A DNA stretch of 64,000 nt, taken from the NCBI RefSeq assembly GCF_040581485.1, contig NC_090129.1:10402501-10466500 (forward strand). Direction: 5' to 3'. The position numbers and the translations under genes are program-made. Below, piece by piece: positions 50,823-61,644 of this stretch (its first letter is position 1; every line of letters begins with the position of its first letter). Below the pieces are notes generated by a model. That model was not told the DNA's origin and made no database searches. It saw nothing but the letters and a program-made list of their open reading frames with translations. The DNA is from Linepithema humile. Lineage: Eukaryota > Arthropoda > Insecta > Hymenoptera > Formicidae.

Positions 50823-50958
50823 GGCTGCGTTCCGTAAAGAGCATATGCGCGCATGTATCTATAGTATACGTGTATCTATAGTAGTATACATGTATCTATA
50901 GTATACGTTACGTATACTGTAGATACATGCGCGCATATGCTTTTTACGGAACGCAGCC
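50823..50958. mobile_element. Palindromic MITE, GGCTGCGTTCCG ends
   Basis: GGCTGCGTTCCGTAAAGAGC ... GCTTTTTACGGAACGCAGCC, with a partly tandem TGTATCTATAGTATACGT core. It shares the terminal GGCTGCGTTCCG with 9633-9733 but a different interior. Confidence 0.8.
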
Positions 50959-50967
50959 TATGACTAC

Positions 50968-51066
50968 GGTTGCGTTCCGAAATTCACTGCCAGTACTGAA
51001 AATCTACAATATACGTGACGTAAACTATAGATTTTCAGTATTGGCAGTAAATTTTGGAACACAGCC
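50968..51066. mobile_element. Palindromic MITE, GCGTTCCGAAATTCACTGCC family
   Basis: A close relative of 9633-9733: GTTGCGTTCCGAAATTCACT ... TAAATTTTGGAACACAGCC. Confidence 0.8.
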
Positions 51067-51224
51067 TACGTTTACACGTCAACCTTAATCGGATTTAGTA
51101 ATATCCGTAGTTATGAAACTGGCCAATCACAGTTATTCCATTTTCTCAGAGAAATAGCTGTGATTGGCCAGTTTCATAACTACGGATATTACTAAACCCG
51201 ATTAAGGTTGATGTGTAAACGTAG
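51066..51224. mobile_element. Palindromic MITE, TACGTTTACACGTCAACCTT arms
   Basis: Near-perfect inverted arms of about 70 bases (CTACGTTTACACGTCAACCT ... AGGTTGATGTGTAAACGTAG), including GAAACTGGCCAATCACAG and its mirror. It directly abuts fragments of the preceding MITE family, suggesting insertion into one. Confidence 0.85.
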
Positions 51225-51282
51225 GCTGTGTTCCAAAATTCACTGCCAGTCACAGATGTCTATACTAGTACTAAATCGCTAA

Positions 51283-51432
51283 TAGCGTTTTCGATTATAC
51301 AGGATTTGAACGACCCAAGATTGGTTAATGACGTCATTGCAACCTCTCCACCAATGAAAGACTTGCATTTATAGTAAAATAGTGATTGATCAACCCTAGA
51401 TCGTTCAAACCCCGTTTATTCGAAAACGCTAT
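51283..51432. mobile_element. MITE 'AGCGTTTTCGA' copy in foldback
   Basis: TAGCGTTTTCGATTATACAG ... GAAAACGCTATA. It interrupts CGCTAACTT of the foldback arm, which is continuous at 12970. Confidence 0.88.
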
Positions 51433-51522
51433 AACTTTGTCAAAAGAGCTGAGGCCGGCAGGATTTCCGGTTTCGGCCATGACACCCTACAACAAAATGG
51501 CGACAATGCGTGTGTATGTGTA

Positions 51523-51693
51523 TAGGCCCTCACACACAAAATGACATAACTGCATATGCATAGCATAAGACCGTCTCGACCAATGAACATCTAGCATAAA
51601 GGTGCCATATTGATTTACATAGCATGTTCATTGGTCGAGACGGTCTTATGCTATGCATATGCAGTTATGTCATTTTGTGTGTGATGGCCTTAT
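51523..51693. mobile_element. Intact GGCCCTCACACACAAAATGA MITE
   Basis: Uninterrupted palindrome of about 170 bp. It carries TTGGTCGAGACGGTC, the target later hit by P element B in the other copy. Confidence 0.85.
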
Positions 51694-51694
51694 A

Positions 51695-51848
51695 GCCGAG
51701 AGCACAAGCTTTTACATAAAGCATAACGCATAAGCATAAGGAAATTGATTGGTCTATATATAAGCATAAGCAAATGCATAAGGAAATGGACCAATCAATT
51801 TCCTTATGCTTATGCGTTATGCTTTATGCAAAAGTCTGTGCTCCGGCC
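51695..51848. mobile_element. MITE 'GGAGCACAGACTTTTGCAT', copy 3
   Basis: Palindrome GCCGAGAGCACAAGCTTTTA ... AAAGTCTGTGCTCCGGCC of the same family. Confidence 0.85.
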
Positions 51849-52042
51849 ATATTCTGTACGTGCGTATGCACATGTGATACCCGGCGTGGTGATACAAATT
51901 GATAATATTGTAAAAATTTTTGAAAGATGCCGAGCAGTTGTTGAGCAGTTGTTGAGCGGCCATTTTGTTGTAGGGTGTCATGGCCGAAACCGGAAATCCT
52001 GCCAGCCTCAGTTTTTCCATACGTCAAAGCCTAAAGTTATAA

Positions 52043-52197
52043 GGCGGGAGCACAGACTTTTGCATAAAGCATAACGCATAAGCATAAGGAAATTGATTGG
52101 TCCGTTTCCTTATGCATTTGCTTATGCTTATATATAGACCAATCAATTTCCTTATGCTTATGCGTTATGCTTTATGTAAAAGTCTGTGCTCCGGCCT
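52043..52197. mobile_element. MITE 'GGAGCACAGACTTTTGCAT', copy 4
   Basis: Palindrome GGCGGGAGCACAGACTTTTG ... AAGTCTGTGCTCCGGCC. It carries TTATGCATTTGCTTATGC, the empty counterpart of P element C's insertion site. Confidence 0.88.
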
Positions 52198-52249
52198 ATA
52201 GCGTTTTTCACCGAGCCGCACTGAGTGCGCACCGAAAACTTGTTCAGTA

Positions 52250-53040
52250 GCAGCAGCACTGTACGAGGTTGCCGCACGGACCTAAAGGACGGAGTGTTAC
52301 TTGAAAAAGGTGAAGCACGTGTTCAGCCATATTTATATGGGCCACTGGTACTGCCATCTCTTAGTATTTCACAATACTTTGCTTGAATAATACATAATAG
52401 AATGATAATTAAATAAATCTAAAAAAATATTTAATCAAAAAATTAACAAAAATAAACAAAATTTAATAAAATATGAATTATAGATATTTATAACACATTT
52501 AATAAATATACATAAATAAGTATACAAAAATAAACATAATTTACTGTCCTGCAAATAATATTAATTTATTAAAATATTGTCTTTTGCTTACATTATTATC
52601 AGTTTGTTTTGCAATATAAAAGTACCGTGTTTTTACGTATTTTATTATAACACTTTTAATTAAATTAATTCTATGACATATTAAGAAGTTTTGATCATTT
52701 AAATGTGTTAATAATTCTTTAAATATATTTATCATATTTAAATTTGAAAGTACAATTTGTGTAATACAGTAAACGGAATATTTCGAATTTGAAGTTATAT
52801 TATTTTCTTTTATGGTAAATCTGATAGCCTTTTCCGTTTCAAGGCATATTTTTATTACACTACTTGAAGGATATGTTAAACCACCACGATCATCAAATAG
52901 ATAGCAGCACTAATGGCCCATATAAATATGGCTGAAGGTGGTTTAGAAGTCAAATCCCCCCCGCACCAGTGCTTCACTCCCCGCGTCCATAATATCCCAT
53001 AATGCTCTGTCCTTCAAGTCCGTGGGTTGCCGAAAGTGCG
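52250..53040. mobile_element. Foldback element with GTTCAGCCATATTTATATGG arms
   Basis: The left arm (CGGACCTAAAGGACGGAGTG..., GTTCAGCCATATTTATATGG) is mirrored on the right (GGCCCATATAAATATGGCTG, ...CTGTCCTTCAAGTCCGTGGG). The AT-rich core has no recognised protein. Confidence 0.65.
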
Positions 53041-53071
53041 AGTTTCTTGCACTCCCAGCTAAACAATAAAC

Positions 53072-53513
53072 TACGGGTGTTTACGATAATTCAAGTTCGA
53101 GTTAGTTTCACTAGGACCGAAAAATGAGATAGACATAACCATCTAGAACCTTTATGATTTATGACAACTCGACGCTGTCTTGTATTGCTTGAGTTAAATT
53201 AATTGAATTTGTTGAGTTTATAGAGCAAATTTTATTGTAATAAAAAAATGTCAACTGCAAATCAGTCTATGAAAGAAACAAATAATGTTGGTATGTATGT
53301 GTGTGTGTGTGTTGGTATACCTCTTTAATAGATATAATTATATATATATGTATATAATTATATTTATTAAACTCAACAAATTCAATGAATTTAACTCAAG
53401 CAATACAAGACAGCGTCGAGTTGTCATGAATCATAAAGGTTCTAGATGGTTATATATATCTCATTTTTCGGTCCTAGTGAAACTAACTCGAACTTGAATT
53501 ATCGTAAACACCC
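53072..53513. mobile_element. Palindromic element, TIR GGGTGTTTACGATAATTCAA
   Basis: Arms of about 150 bases match almost perfectly: GGGTGTTTACGATAATTCAA through TTGTATTGCTTGAGTTAAAT, and the inverse. A short AT/TG-rich core separates them. Confidence 0.82.
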
Positions 53514-54412
53514 ATTCTGTATACGAGTATATGTGAAGCGGAATATATGTAATATTTATAAAGTAAATCTGATTTAGTACACCTTGTATGTTCTTGAGGT
53601 TATGTAAAAAGATTATTGGTGATATTGATAGACTTATCATTCCAGAAGGTACTAATTTATATTCATGCTAATTACTTAGTTATAATTAATAATTCATTAA
53701 GTTAATATTCAAATATTAATTTTTTATATATTAGTAGATGATTATGAGCTCAGAAAAGTGTATAATGAATCCTGATTTAGTATTATTTATTATATAAAAA
53801 CAATGGCAAAGGTGGAAGAAGCAAACATTTCAACAGCGGAAAATTAGAAAACATCACATATTAAAACTGTTTGCAATATGGAAACTGATAATATATGAAG
53901 AGAAAAAAACTTGTCGCAAAATGCTTACAAATCTTTTACATATGTGACAAAATGTACTCTTTTCACGCTGCATTACCTACACCACCACACACTTTAGTTG
54001 CGCTTCTTTCTTTAATTCAGCGTAACAACAATAGCGTAAAAAACATAAAAATAACTAGGTGGAAGCTAATATTCAAATGAGACGATGTGATTGGTCGGCG
54101 CAAGTTACGCTTACGCAAGTTACGCCGCATGTGACGGCACCCTTACACCGTGGTTAACTCTAATCAATGGTTAGAGAATTGCCAACATGAAGAATAAAAT
54201 ATTGTAATTAAAGGAAAAAATTTCTCTCATAAGCTTAATATTATATATATTATAATAATATAGTGTTAGTATTGCAAAATCTTTTTTTACAGTCAATTTC
54301 TATACACTTTTTATCAATATATTAAGATTTTAGGATTGACAACATATACCAGTTTCGAGTTTTAAGTTGGCTATTCTGAAAAGTTACTAGTCGGTTAAAG
54401 TTAACCATAAAC

Positions 54413-54785
54413 ATAGGAATAAGGAGACAGAGCATAAGATCTTATAGCGTTTTCGAATAAACGGGGTTTGAACGATCTAGGGTTGATCAATCACTATTTT
54501 ACTATAAATGCAAGTCTTTCATTGGTGGAGAGGTTGCAATGACGTCATTAACCAATCTTGGGTCGTTCAAATCCTGTATAATCGAAAACGCTATTACTTT
54601 AGGCAAGAGGAGTGAAGCCAGTTCCGCGGTGCGGGGAATAGCAGTCACGTGATACTTTGGTGCCACATTGGCATTAGTTGTAGCATAAATGCGGCACCAA
54701 AGTACCATGTGATCGTAGTCCCCGCTCCCCGAAAGCGACTTCAATCCCCCGCGGCTTACACTCCGTCTCCTTATTCCTATGTCTA
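54413..54785. mobile_element. Palindromic element with nested AGCGTTTTCGA MITE
   Basis: Outer arms CATAGGAATAAGGAGACAGAG ... CTCCGTCTCCTTATTCCTATG bracket a second palindrome (GTGATACTTTGGTGCCACAT ... GCGGCACCAAAGTACCATGT) and the MITE at 54445-54593. Confidence 0.75.
54445..54593. mobile_element. MITE 'AGCGTTTTCGA' copy
   Basis: Nearly identical to the 11074-11222 copy, in the same orientation. Recent activity is likely. Confidence 0.88.
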
Positions 54786-54959
54786 TGAAGTTAACAGATG
54801 TTGGAAAAAGTGGCTTTCAGGGCCGTTTCTACCAACGTTGTTTAAGAAGTTAAATCCTAGTGACATTCGGTTATTTTAACTTAACCTGAACATTGATTTT
54901 TACCAATTATTTAAGAGGATGCTGAAGTCATATTGTTACCGACCGAAACTTCAATTTTC

Positions 54960-55248
54960 TAAAAAGGGTGGCGTTTTTTATTGCTTTAATAGAATTACAA
55001 ATCCTTTGGTGTAAATAAAGTACATATGCTAATCTTTCGGCAGTTGGTCAAATTTAAACCAAAAAATAAAAAAAATTTTTGAAAATTTACCGACAATGTC
55101 ACCTCAAAGAATTATATCTTTTATATCAAAATTATACTGCTTCAATCTGCAAAACAAGACCATGTGCCGAAGAAGAGCGTATGAAACAATAATGGAAAAC
55201 CAAAAAAATAGAGCTTAGAGACTTATTTTCAAAACGCCACCCTTTTCC
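54960..55248. repeat. Possible inverted-repeat element (AAAGGGTGGCGTTTT ends)
   Basis: AAAAGGGTGGCGTTTTTTAT at the left and its inverse (TTCAAAACGCCACCCTTTTC) at the right. The internal sequence is not palindromic. Confidence 0.45.
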
Positions 55249-55647
55249 AGATTTATGTAAAGCATGTGTGCAATATAGAAAAAATAAGGTAAAAAAGAGC
55301 TATAAATTAGTTCCGAGATTTTGGGATAGAGGCGCTATACAGTTCTCAGTGCTATCTGTCATATACAGAATCTTTTAGGTTAGTTATGTGTGTTAGTTGT
55401 GCGTGTGTGTGTGTGTTTGTGTTATGTGCTACGAAACCCGGCTGAAAAAAATGGGTTGAAGGCACTCTGAAGGATAAAAAAGTGTATGTATTATACATAA
55501 ATTTTGCAACATTTTTGCAAACATTTACATTATTTAGTTACATACATTCATATTTTAATTTCTGTAAAATACTTTTATTTATTTGCTTCATGTGTATATA
55601 TTATGTATATTATATGCTCCATATTATATATATTCACATCAAAGTAT

Positions 55648-56576
55648 CTATGGCCTAGTTTACATCGTTAAAACGTTAGTACGCGTATTAAGTTTGGTGC
55701 GCACCAATGCTTTAGTACGGGTGCGTTTACATCGGACGTACTAAGGGAAAAATATAATACGAATTTAATTCATATGGATTGCCTTCTAGTGGTAGTACTT
55801 GGAATTACAATTCGTTTAAGGTCATATTTTTGCTTTGTAAGTGATAAGTGGAGTGTATTATTTATTTGATATAAAACGAGAAATAATGAATAATAATAGT
55901 ATGCAAAAGTATATGACCACATTTTATATATATTTATATATTTTATATATATTTTATATATATATTTATATATTTTATATAAATATATATAAAATGTGGT
56001 TATATACTTTTGCATACTATTATTATTCATTATTTCTCGTTTTATATCAAATAAATAATACACTCCACTTATCACTTACAAAGCAAGAATATTTTATTTT
56101 ATATATTTTATATAATATCAATATGTTTGTATTTTTTTCCATCCATTAATAAAATAATCTGCTTCTATGTGCACAATTCTAAAAATGTTCGCGTTTTTTC
56201 TTCTCCCCAATTTACTCCCTTTTTACAGGACATTTTAATATATATTTATATTTTATAATATATATTTAAAAAATATATATATAACAGTTTAAGAAAAACC
56301 AAAAGTTAATACCGTATGTAAAAGTCAATATCGGTTTTGTTAGGTTATGCTCAATGCTAGATTCCCTCCAAAATGCGTTTCGTGCGTTTACATCGTCATT
56401 TGTATCATTTGATATGCGTATCAGCTTAGTACGATACTCCTACTTTGATACGCTCGTATCAAGTTGATCCGGCAGCGTTTACATCGTGCGTATTAAATAT
56501 TTAGTTCGAATTTGGTACGAATATAGTACTTGATACGCGTATCAAGTGCACGATGTAAACTAGGTCTATGTAAAAA
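55648..56576. mobile_element. TIR element (CCTAGTTTACATCG) with internal 100-bp palindrome
   Basis: The outer ends read TGGCCTAGTTTACATCGTTA and (inverted) CGATGTAAACTAGGTCTA. Internal words such as GATACGCGTATCAAG and TTTACATCG recur subterminally. The core 55828-56093 is a long palindrome (AGTGATAAGTGGAGTGTATT... mirrored) around an ATATTTTATAT centre. No protein. Confidence 0.7.
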
Positions 56577-56639
56577 GTTAATATCATTTTGTATATTGTA
56601 TATATTTTTATAATAAATGTATATGTCATATAACTTATT

Positions 56640-57378
56640 TATAAAGCATGAAATATAAAGGTATTTTTAGTTTCTTGTATGTATTATTTGTAAAAAAATC
56701 TTCATAAAACAAAAACATTAATTTTTTGACTTGCAATAATCTGTTTCAATATATACTTCTTTTAAATACTTACAATTAGTCTTATTTTATGCGTTTACCT
56801 TGGTATCTAAAATACGCATCAAAATATAAAATTAATTTCTAATTCAGTAAAAAAGAAAACATTGTAGTCTTACACCATAGAAGAATGGTAAAATATCATG
56901 TATATGCAATAACAAATAAATCACTTTTCCACTGACATTATGCACAACTTTGCAGAAATAAAATTATTCTCTGATTTTTGAATGTGTAGTGCAGTTTAAA
57001 ACACACAGTCGAAATATGTCTATATTTTAAAAATAATAGTTTTGATTTTTCATAAATCACAGTGGTTTTATAAAATGTTCAATTTTAACAGTTTTTATTG
57101 GACTGTACTTTAGACAATATTATATTTTGCCATTTCTCTGTGTTGTAAGACAAGAATGTTTCTTTTCTACTGTAATAGAAATACATTTTCGATTTTGATA
57201 CGTATTTTAAATACCAAGTTAATCACGTAAAATAAAGCTAATTGTAAGTATTTAAAAAAAGCATATATTGAAACAGATTATTGCAAGTCGCAAAATTAAT
57301 GTTGTTTCTTTTATCAAGATTTTTTTACAAATGATAGGCACAAGAAATTAAAAATATCTTTATATTTCATGCTTTAGA
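56640..57378. repeat. Long imperfect palindrome (~740 bp)
   Basis: Words on the left (GCATGAAATATAAAGGTATT, GACTTGCAATAATCTGTTTC, ATACTTACAATTAG, GTATCTAAAATACGCATCAAAA) recur inverted and in mirrored order on the right. The centre is near 57010. Likely a decayed foldback element. Confidence 0.65.
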
Positions 57379-57537
57379 AATAAAAAATATGGCATATATC
57401 ATATACATTTATTGTAAAAAGAGTATACAAAATAATGTCATTTTAAAAAGATATTTTGATATAAATATAGATAATATAGCACATAATATACATTATATAT
57501 ATAAAGCATATGACGTAATAAAAATATCTTACAATAA

Positions 57538-57770
57538 AGAATAAGACAAGCCAGAGGCGGTTTTCTCGTGGACTGGCAATATAGAATAAGACAAGCCAGA
57601 GGCGGTTTTCTCGTGGACTGGCAATATAGAATAAGACAAGCCAGAGGCGGTTTTCTCGTGGACTGGCAATATAGAATAAGACAAGCCAGAGGCGGTTTTC
57701 TCGTGGACTGGCAATACAGAATAAGACAAGCCAGAGGCGGTTTTCTCGTGGATTGGCAGTTTAGAATTAC
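57538..57770. repeat. 45-bp minisatellite, about 5 units
   Basis: The unit starts GAATAAGACAAGCCAGAGGC and continues GGTTTTCTCGTGGACTGGCA, period 45. Degenerate relatives with CTAACGTCAGCTAACA continue to about 58035. Because 45 is a multiple of 3, open frames run through both strands (15-residue repeats such as DWQYRIRQARGGFLV). I see no gene context. Confidence 0.92.
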
Positions 57771-58181
57771 AAAAGCTAGAGACGATCTAACGTCAGCTAA
57801 CAATTTTTAATAAATATAGTCAGAGGCGATCTAACGTCAGCTAACAGTTTAGAAAAAAGAGAGCTAAAGACGATTTATTCGTGAACTGGCAGATTTTAAG
57901 AAATATTGTCAGAGGCAATCTAACGTCAGCTAACAATTTTTAATAAATATTGTCAGAGGCGATCTAATGTCAGCTGACAGTTTAGAAAAAAGAGAGCTAA
58001 AGACGATTTATTTGTAAACTGGCAGATTTTAAGAAATACGTATTTTTTTTAGTTAATAATTTACTACGTGTAGTCTGTTTATGTTTTATCGGATAATTTA
58101 TAAGGTCATTTAATCTTTTTTCTCGTAATTAAAATTCTATTGTATGGCTGTATGATGTACATACGAGACGAAATAGACTTA

Positions 58182-58655
58182 TACGAGGTGTCTAATAAAT
58201 ATAAATTAGATATGATAAAATATTTGATTTGAAAAATTTATGTATAATATTATATATCTAATTGGAAAAATATGTTATATGCTTTCCCTATTTTTATTTT
58301 TACGTAATTAATACAAAATAAATAAATAAGTTAATTAATTATTCAATACATACATATACATATTGAATATAGTTATTTTTATTTTGTATTTTATGTAACT
58401 AAAATTATATATACTCTCATTATTTCAGTCATTATCACATAAAATACAAAATAAAGATAACTATTTATTCAATATATGTGTATATATATATATATATTAA
58501 TTGATTAATTAGTTATTTTGTATTTATTACATAAGGATAAAAATAAGAAAAGTATATATGACATTTTTCTTCAGTGATATATATAGTATTATATGTATAT
58601 TTTTCATTTATTATTTTGTCATATTTAGTTCATATTTATTTGACACCTTGTATAC
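58182..58655. mobile_element. Palindromic element with GGTGTC ends
   Basis: ACGAGGTGTCTAATAAATAT at the left, ATATTTATTTGACACCTTGT at the right. Inside, ATTGAATATAGTTATTTTTA and its inverse flank the centre near 58415. Confidence 0.6.
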
Positions 58656-59249
58656 GCCTATGTCTTCTCGGACATTATATTGTAACCTTGCAACGAAATT
58701 TCAGTCGAGAAAACAAGCACAAGCATCGTTTGTTTACAAACTTCCGATGACACACGTACACAGACCACACGTCAGTGTAGTGAGTTACCACTACAAACAA
58801 ATGCGTACACACGGACCTACGCGGCGTAGGCTATGCGATAATGTCATTTCATTTTTAGTACCATCGAAATGATGGCGCTTTTGCGTCGGAGTTCGGCTGC
58901 CACTCCAGCATCTTCTTAAGACTTTTAATTTTTGGCTCCAGTCATATTGAATTAAAAAAGAAAAATTGTGCCAAACGTTTCTCCTTGCACTGTACAAAAT
59001 TAATTTCAAAAGAATGATTAATTTAATTTAAATTTTTTCGCACGCTACCACTTGCGTATATTATTGAACACGAATATTGGCATACGAAAAAAAACTAATT
59101 TATTTCGACGTATACTATTAAAAAATTAGCATAATTTCTCGCTTCTGACATGAGTCATAAATCAACGTGTCTGAAATAAAAATGGAACCCACAGATAAAA
59201 AGAAATAGAATTGTTTAATAAATATCCCAAGTAGCAAAATGACGTCATA

Positions 59250-60316
59250 GGGCGGTATTCATAGTCCGTTCTTATATTCAAAATCGTCTTAAGGGGGGAG
59301 CCTCGTATGAATCGCTAAAACAAAGGTGATTTTTAGGAATTTTTTTTTAAGAAACAATGCAACGGATTTTTTTAAAACTTTAGTGTTTTATAACATATAT
59401 TAAAAAGTAAACAAAAATTTTTTTTGTTTAAAAATAATTGATTATAGAGCCACTATAAACAAATGTTGACGCAGCCTCATCACTGGAGTTGTGAATTGGC
59501 GGGAATTGTAGCGTCTTTTGCACTTGTTTAAAACCAAAAAAAAAAAAAAGTTTTTTTTTTCTATGAAATTATCTAGTCGATGAACCTAAAAAATAAGTAA
59601 GAAGTTGAAAATTGAAAAAATGGCAACACTTTAAAAAAAAATTGCGATTTTGACCCACAAAATGTCACCTTATTTATACAATAAAAATTGTTTAAATTAA
59701 TTATTTTACTAATTTTATAGGTTCATCGACAATTTATATTATTAAACTACATGTATACACAGGGACAACTTGATTGATCGAATAGTTTTTGAGTAATCTT
59801 TCCCGCCAATTGCCAAAAACTGGTTTCGAGAAAAACGCGTTTAAAGTTTTCGGTATTGAAAAGTAAAAAAGAAAAGTGTAACAACAAGTTTAAAACTGAG
59901 GCTCCGATTTCCTGCTTCTTCGAATTTCACACTTTGCTTGCACTCTCCAAATTGCACTCTCAAATAAGTACTTCCGAAAACGCGCCAAAAACAGTTACAA
60001 ATTCTATAATCTTATATCTTATGGTACCGTTGACCAAGCGCCCCGCCGCGCGCTTGTATATCTGCGCGCAAGAAATAGGCTGTGGACTTCTTAAAACTTC
60101 GAATTTTGTTTTGTAACTTTGGGAATATATTTTCTACATGGATTGCTATTGATTAAAGCAAAAAAAAATTTTTCAATTTTTTTAACCGGTTACACGAGGT
60201 CCCCCCTTAAGCACGGACTTATATTCGCTCTCTTCGTCACACATAGATTGTGTCTGACGAAGAGAGCGAATATAAGTTCGTGTTTAAGACGATCTTGAAT
60301 ATAAGAACGGACTATG
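59250..60316. mobile_element. MITE 'GGGCGGTATTCATAGTCCG' copy A, split by a TTAA element
   Basis: The left arm 59250-59292 (GGGCGGTATTCATAGTCCGT...) is separated from the rest (60207-60316) by the 914-bp insertion 59293-60206. The right terminus abuts copy B and is truncated. Confidence 0.85.
59293..60206. mobile_element. piggyBac-type non-autonomous element with TTAA duplication
   Basis: Ends GGGGGGAGCCTCGT and (inverted) GGGGGGACCTCGTG are flanked by TTAA on both sides (59289-59292, 60207-60210). Removing one TTAA restores the MITE sequence seen in copies B and C (CGTCTTAAGCACG). No transposase; the interior contains sequence-diverse AT-rich DNA. Confidence 0.85.
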
Positions 60317-60477
60317 GGCGGTATTCATAGTCCGTTCTTATATTCAAGATCGTCTTAAGCACGAACTTATATTCGCTCTCTTTGTCAGACACAATCTATG
60401 TGTGACGAAGAGAGCGAATATAAGTCCGTGCTTAAGACAACCTTAAATATAAGAACGGACTATGAATACCGGCCTAT
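60315..60477. mobile_element. MITE 'GGGCGGTATTCATAGTCCG' copy B
   Basis: Palindrome of about 163 bp with CGCTCTCTTTGTCAGACACA near its centre. It abuts copy A head-to-tail. Confidence 0.88.
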
Positions 60478-60568
60478 GAATATCGGCCATAATGACGGTA
60501 AATTTTGGTCGCAAAATGACCAATTAGACGTCCTAAGTTAGGTCTCATGAGACCCGAAAATGACGTCG

Positions 60569-60730
60569 ATGGGCGGTATTCATAGTCCGTTCTTATATTC
60601 AAGATCGTCTTAAGCACGAACTTATATTCGCTCTCTTCGTCAGACACAATCTATGTGTGACGAAGAGAGCGAATATAAGTCCGTGCTTAAGACGATTTTA
60701 AATATAAGAACGGACTATGAATACCGCCCG
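60569..60730. mobile_element. MITE 'GGGCGGTATTCATAGTCCG' copy C
   Basis: Palindrome GGGCGGTATTCATAGTCCGT ... ACGGACTATGAATACCGCCC, almost identical to copy B, about 90 bp away. Confidence 0.9.
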
Positions 60731-60854
60731 ATATGTCACATCCACAAGACGTCATTTTTTGACGTTTTATGGACGGCGAAAATAGGACCAATATATGACC
60801 AATTATATAATACTTAATTAACGAAACTTTGACATTAAACAATTATCAAGAAAA

Positions 60855-60985
60855 TAATCTAAGACTTCGTTTTAAACATGCTCACATGCTTTAAATGCTG
60901 TTTCTTCTTCTTTTTTATTTAAAAAGATAAGAAGAAACGCTTAAAGCATGTAAGCGTTCAAAACGAATGCATAGCCTTAAACTAC
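60855..60985. repeat. Short inverted repeat
   Basis: TTTAAACATGCTCACATGCT ... TAAAGCATGTAAGCGTTCAA with TTTCTTCTT/AAGAAGAAA at the centre. Likely a small MITE. Confidence 0.55.
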
Positions 60986-61310
60986 TTTCCTGATAATTTT
61001 TAATTTGTTGTAAAGGGTTTATATTTTTGTTAATAATACAGCATTTAGGTTTTCTTTGAACAGAGTTCATTTTAATATAAGATTTATACAAAAAAGATTC
61101 TTTCTTTCTTAAAATAATAACATTTCAATAAATAATTTAATAATTGTTCTAACAAAACAATATTTATTGTTAGATTATTCTCATCTTAGAATATTTATAT
61201 AAAACAAACATAAATTATAATATAATTATAAAAACATGAGAAAATAAAAATTGTTTTAGTAGGTATGCGAGATACTAAGAAAAATTAAATGTTTGCAAAA
61301 AATTTGACCT

Positions 61311-61316
<6 letters not shown>

Positions 61317-61366
<50 letters not shown>
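61317..61366. repeat. (TA)n microsatellite
   Basis: About 24 uninterrupted TA dinucleotides. Confidence 0.95.
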
Positions 61367-61368
<2 letters not shown>

Positions 61369-61644
61369 TTGATTTACATTATAATTAAAGTATGTACATT
61401 TTTTCAAAATAATTTTATTCTCATAAAATAAAATGTTTTTTTAGAAAATATTGACTTAAAATTTAAGTCTATAATCAATTTATGTAATTATAGATTAATT
61501 ATATATTTAATCAACGCAAACTTAAATTTGATTACATACACGCCAAACTGAATTTGTGTGAGTAATATTTTTTAATTAAGAAATAGTTACTAAATAATAA
61601 GTCAGAAAAGAAATGATGATAATGCAATAAATATTGTGCAATGT

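Larger units (their letters stand above)
51252..52042. mobile_element. Second copy of the CACAGATGT foldback
   Basis: Left arm CACAGATGTCTATACTAGTA; right arm ...GCCAGCCTCAGTTTTTCCAT to CTAAAGTTA. It contains MITE 51283-51432, the intact 51523-51693 palindrome and MITE 51695-51848. It lacks the P element and CTTAGAACAT insertions of the 13-15.5 kb copy, so it serves as their empty-site reference. Its right TIR is lost at another MITE. Confidence 0.8.

Noticed and set aside
55770..56149. Matching ~100-aa frames on opposite strands
   Set aside because: They are the two arms of one palindrome translated in mirror image.
57538..57770. Regularly spaced repeats resembling a CRISPR array
   Set aside because: The units are contiguous 45-bp tandem copies without unique spacers, in a eukaryotic genome.
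58558..58872. 104-aa frame at the edge of a palindromic element
   Set aside because: Hydrophobic AT-rich start and no conserved motif; likely chance.
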